A stretch of DNA of 64,000 nt from Wandonia sp964447015 (GTDB lineage Bacteria; Bacteroidota; Bacteroidia; Flavobacteriales_D; Crocinitomicaceae). The notes below the pieces were generated by a model. The model was not told the DNA's origin, did not search any database, and saw only the letters and a list, made by a program, of their open reading frames with translations. The DNA lies in contig CAYUQU010000003.1 in the NCBI GenBank assembly GCA_964447015.1, positions 48,922 to 112,921 on the forward strand. The letters run 5' to 3'. Shown piece after piece: positions 61,310 to 64,000 of the stretch (the first letter of the stretch is position 1; each line of letters begins with the position of its first letter). A program made the translations under genes and the position numbers.

Positions 61310-61960
61310 TCACAGTAAGTTTTTTTGTGTCGCGTAAATTGCCAATTCGATTGATTTTTTGGCACCGATTTTATCCAACAACTTTTTTCGGGATGTTTCT
61401 GAATTATCGTGTTCAAGAACTTCAGATCTATTCGAAGCCCCTGTGCTCTCAAAGCAAAGTGATTTGATATACTCCACTTCTTCTTGCGACAACGAAACGT
61501 TCTTTGAAAATTTTTGGGTGATAGTACCATTTTGAATCATAAGCTTGATAGAGTCAATATCAATATGTTCGTTATAATAATATCCATTTGTAAACACTTC
61601 GTCAATTGCTTCAAAAACCTCTTCAGTAGAAGCGTCTTTGCTAATGTATCCATGTCCGCCAGCGAGGATGGCTTTTTTTACAAAAGCTTCAGAAATGTGC
61701 GCTGTCAGAAAAATCACGCCAACTTCCTTATGTTTTGTTGTGATTTGTGTACAAGCCTCAAAACCATCTATTTTGGGCATGTCAATATCCATTAAAATAA
61801 TATCAGGAAGTGTTTTTCGATCTTCAATTTTTTGAATTAATTCCTGTCCGTTTTTTGCTACATGAATTAATTCATACTTCGGATTGGTTTTCATAATTAA
61901 TGAAAGTCCATCTCTCATTAGTTTGTTGTCTTCAGCAATAGCCAAGTAAATCTTTTCCAT
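61310..61960 (-). CDS. NarL-type response regulator with degenerate DNA-binding domain
   Basis: 216 residues. Intact receiver: acidic residues E10-D11, phosphoacceptor D58 (ILMDIDMPKIDG), T/K switch residues in FLTAHIS and ISKDAS. The C-terminal domain can be aligned with the LuxR-type helix-turn-helix of the neighbouring regulator (SLSQEEVEYIKSL; KKSIELAIYATQKN at the end), but the GxSxKEIA...ST-V-xxH core is lost (FESTGASNRSEVLEHDN). It may bind other DNA, or none. Starts directly after the 61961-62596 gene's stop. Confidence 0.85.
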   Translation of the reverse strand: MEKIYLAIAEDNKLMRDGLSLIMKTNPKYELIHVAKNGQELIQKIEDRKTLPDIILMDIDMPKIDGFEACTQITTKHKEVGVIFLTAHISEAFVKKAILAGGHGYISKDASTEEVFEAIDEVFTNGYYYNEHIDIDSIKLMIQNGTITQKFSKNVSLSQEEVEYIKSLCFESTGASNRSEVLEHDNSETSRKKLLDKIGAKKSIELAIYATQKNLL

Positions 61961-62596
61961 TTATGCAACTTTTACGAGTCCAAGTTCCAAGGCTCTAATC
62001 ACTAATTCTACAGACTTACTTACATTCAATTTTTGTCGTAGATTTTTTTTATGAAAATCAACGGTGGACACTTCGATTATAAGTTTATCCGCAATTTCTT
62101 TAGACGAAAAACCATAGGTAATTAATTCTAGAATCTCTTGTTCTCTTTCTGTCAGACGCAATTCATCATCTGAATAATCACTAGGCTGTTTTATGATTTT
62201 TGCAACCTCAGCACTAAGATAAATTTCGTCTGTTAATACACAGTCAATTGCACGAGTAAGTTCATCCCCACTACTGCTTTTTAGTAGGTATCCAGAAATT
62301 CCTTGTTTGAGTCCTGCGTATACAAATTGCGATTGATGATACATTGAAAGCAAGATAACTTTTGATTCTGGCTTATGTTTCTTTATGTGTGCAACCAAAT
62401 CAATTCCATTTATATCAGGGAGTCTTATGTCGACAATAGCGACATCAAAATCAACAGTTTTACTCTCTAAAGCGCTTAAAAAGTTATTGCCTGTTTTGTA
62501 CTTACCAGAAATCTTATGACGAGTAGTGTGATCAATTAAATAGTGTAATGCATCCATTACTACTGCATGATCATCAACTAAAACAATAGAGGCCAT
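61961..62596 (-). CDS. NarL/FixJ-type response regulator
   Basis: 211 residues. Receiver with D8-D9 and phosphoacceptor D56 (AIVDIRLPDINGIDL), then a canonical LuxR helix-turn-helix (LTEREQEILELITYGFSSKE, IADKLIIEVSTVDFHKKNLR). First gene of the run with the degenerate regulator and, after a short gap, the 118-residue protein and TPR kinase. Confidence 0.94.
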   Translation of the reverse strand: MASIVLVDDHAVVMDALHYLIDHTTRHKISGKYKTGNNFLSALESKTVDFDVAIVDIRLPDINGIDLVAHIKKHKPESKVILLSMYHQSQFVYAGLKQGISGYLLKSSSGDELTRAIDCVLTDEIYLSAEVAKIIKQPSDYSDDELRLTEREQEILELITYGFSSKEIADKLIIEVSTVDFHKKNLRQKLNVSKSVELVIRALELGLVKVA

Positions 62597-62801
62597 AAAT
62601 AAGTTTTGTGAGTAAATATAAAAATTTAATTACGATAAAACGCATCATTTATTATGATTAAAGAAACTTTTATATCGATGAACTGGCGATGAATTTGGTT
62701 AATTTATTGATATTAAGTAGATAATAATAATGTTTTTTGACTGATAAAGTGATTCATTTTGTAAGTCAAAATGACCGTAGAATCTGCGAGGATAAAGAAT
62801 A

Positions 62802-62844
62802 ATCAGAGTTGAATTAGAGCGAGAGAGATCATTCTCACTCTGAT
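62802..62844. terminator. Inverted repeat after the ECF sigma operon, possible terminator
   Basis: ATCAGAGT (62802-62809) and ACTCTGAT (62837-62844), plus inner GAGA/TCTC arms, give a bulged stem just past the stop at 62849. On the minus strand only TTATTCTTT follows. The 252-bp gap 62597-62848 holds no gene. Confidence 0.4.
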
Positions 62845-62848
62845 CTTA

Positions 62849-63091
62849 TCAGCTAAGAACAGAAAAAGAATGCTCTAAATCCTCTGCATAAAATCCGTGT
62901 GCCCTTATTAATTGGATAAGGTCTTTTTCCTGAAGATATTCATTTGCCTCTACCCGGAGTACATTGTCTACATCTTCTATGTCTATTGACCAGTGATGAA
63001 TAGCTGGATGTTTGTCAAGTGCTGGAATTATTGCCTTCAACTTTTTTCGTGTTTTAATGTTTGTTTTGAGAATTACTAATTTCGTTTTCAT
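62849..63091 (-). CDS. HMA-fold-like small protein without the metal-binding CxxC
   Basis: 80 residues. Layout and sequence resemble heavy-metal-associated domains encoded in many Flavobacteriia beside this sigma operon: a first strand (KLVILKTNI), a helix (KKLKAIIPALDKHPAIHHWS), and DVDNVLRVEANEYLQEKDLI. Where such proteins have a Cys-x-x-Cys after the first strand this one has KTRKK, so it should not bind copper. Follows the 63095-63499 gene by 3 nt. Confidence 0.6.
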   Translation of the reverse strand: MKTKLVILKTNIKTRKKLKAIIPALDKHPAIHHWSIDIEDVDNVLRVEANEYLQEKDLIQLIRAHGFYAEDLEHSFSVLS

Positions 63092-63094
63092 CGT

Positions 63095-63499
63095 TTATTC
63101 CTCTTTTTTCGATTCTTCATTATTTAAGTCATCCAAATACTTTTGGTAGGCATTCTCACCTTCTTCTTCCCAGAATTTATCGTAATGTTTCCATTTAGAG
63201 AAATCACTTCTATGTTTTTCTTTGCTCTTTTCGCCTGAATCTCCCGAATGTTTTGATGAATGACTCCCCCCACCACATCCACCAATTAGTATTTTTAGCA
63301 AGATGAACAAGCCAACTGCCTGCCAGTAACTCAATATAGGGAGACCGAAAAGTTCTGGCATCAACCAATTCCACAACCACATGATAATAAATCCGAATAA
63401 AATCGCCAGTCCCACTATGGCAACAATACCAAATACGATCATCGCTGCTATTGCGGCAGGGTGCTTACCGCGCATTTTGTGTTTAAAATAATTTTTCAT
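63095..63499 (-). CDS. Membrane protein of the ECF sigma operon
   Basis: 134 residues. Two hydrophobic segments (about 18-42 with FGIVAIVGLAILFGFIIMW, and 56-76 with YWQAVGLFILLKILIGG) around a WLWNWLMPELFG motif, then a Gly/His/Ser-rich linker and a charged C-terminal tail (EENAYQKYLDDLNNEE-like). The pattern recurs next to ECF sigma genes in related bacteria. It may act as a membrane-bound anti-sigma or sensor, which is inference. Confidence 0.65.
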   Translation of the reverse strand: MKNYFKHKMRGKHPAAIAAMIVFGIVAIVGLAILFGFIIMWLWNWLMPELFGLPILSYWQAVGLFILLKILIGGCGGGSHSSKHSGDSGEKSKEKHRSDFSKWKHYDKFWEEEGENAYQKYLDDLNNEESKKEE

Positions 63500-63512
63500 C
63501 GTTTCTCTGTGT

Positions 63513-64000
63513 TTAATTATTATTTTCTTTTTTACTTTCTAGTTGTTGAAATAATTGTGAGAGCGCCCTATGTCTTCGCGACATTAGCGTTCCTTCTGGA
63601 ATGCCTGTTTCCTGAGAAATTTCCTTGTACGTGTACCCTTCAAAATCTACAGCTATAATGATGTCACGGTAAGGTTCTTTCAGGTTTAAAATGGTTGTTT
63701 TTAGCTCATCTTTTAATTGTTCTGAGTACGCATTGGCTGAATTTCCATAGATCAGTTCCACATATTCGCTCAGTTTATCTTCACTTTCATGTTCACTTCG
63801 CAGGTTTTTTTTCTTCCGCATGACATCGATAATCTTGTTTTTGATTGAGTGGTATACAAACCCCGCTACATTATTGATGGGTGAGTATCGTTCTGCTCCC
63901 GAAAACAGCTTCAATGCCACATCTTGAATGATGTCTTCAGCTTCCCAATCTGAACTTGCCTTTATTCGTGAATTTACATATGCTTTGAGCAAATGATATT
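63513..64000 (-). CDS. ECF-type RNA polymerase sigma factor (N-terminus beyond window edge)
   Basis: The frame stays open to the right edge, so the start is outside the window; the first visible residues before LKAYVNSRIKA are Tyr-His-Leu. Region 2 (EAEDIIQDVALKLFSG, GFVYHSIKNKIIDVMRKKKN) and region 4 (EPYRDIIIAVDFEGYTYKEI, SQETGIPEGTLMSRRHRAL) are clear. 13 nt after its stop comes the membrane protein and then the HMA-like protein. Not closely similar to the carotenoid-cassette sigma at 6702-7208. Confidence 0.92.
   Translation of the reverse strand, partial: YHLLKAYVNSRIKASSDWEAEDIIQDVALKLFSGAERYSPINNVAGFVYHSIKNKIIDVMRKKKNLRSEHESEDKLSEYVELIYGNSANAYSEQLKDELKTTILNLKEPYRDIIIAVDFEGYTYKEISQETGIPEGTLMSRRHRALSQLFQQLESKKENNN

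Overview
The window looks like chromosomal DNA of an AT-rich Bacteroidota, most likely Flavobacteriales (possibly near Fluviicola/Crocinitomicaceae; the genus is a guess). The signs are several secreted proteins with Por/T9SS C-terminal sorting tails, a SprB-repeat surface protein, an IPExxxVDY-family protein between rnc and pyk, Bacteroidetes-type -7 boxes (TAnnTTTG) and few Shine-Dalgarno sequences. No rRNA, tRNA, CRISPR array, transposase, integrase or phage gene was seen.

Layout. 1-2016: paaZ (minus), cut by the left edge. 2.2-3.2 kb: two small lipoproteins. 3.4-9.5 kb: metG, then a pigment cassette on the plus strand: a CarH/LitR-like MerR regulator with a B12-binding domain, an ECF sigma factor, crtI and crtB. 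9.6-18.3 kb (minus): a FISUMP-domain protein and two leucine-rich-repeat proteins, all with T9SS tails, followed by a LytTR response regulator and its propeller-type LytS-like kinase. 18.3-21.4 kb: a gap holding two decayed gene fragments, then five small lineage-specific secreted or membrane proteins. 21.5-33.1 kb: radA, a SprB-repeat protein, a UVR-like barrel protein, pccB, gatC, plsC, trpS and a peptide-binding lipoprotein. 33.1-38.7 kb: marC-like, purN, acpP-fabF-rnc, IPExxxVDY and pyk. 38.8-46.2 kb: barrel protein, lamin-tail protein, asd, zinc-ribbon protein and the hemA-hemC-hemD operon. 46.3-53.8 kb: acidic-tail protein, LysE-type exporter, MORN/YwqK-repeat protein, galE plus a barrel protein, and another T9SS protein. 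53.9-58.8 kb: gcvP, a UbiA-like membrane protein, a Rieske protein and a SCO protein. 59-64 kb (minus): a TPR histidine kinase with two NarL-type response regulators, and an ECF sigma operon cut by the right edge.

The most noteworthy signals are: (1) 20-bp-period direct repeats at nearly the same distance upstream of the three T9SS genes next to the LytTR/LytS pair, which look like the operator of that regulator; (2) the CarH-like/ECF/crtIB cassette, whose B12 photoreceptor homologue lacks the His thought to cap cobalt after light; (3) a 112-bp decayed copy of the 3' end of crtB about 9 kb away, next to a decayed 5' end of a neighbouring gene; (4) an eroded response regulator output domain and an HMA-like protein without CxxC. 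All similarities were judged by eye; no database search or structure prediction was run.
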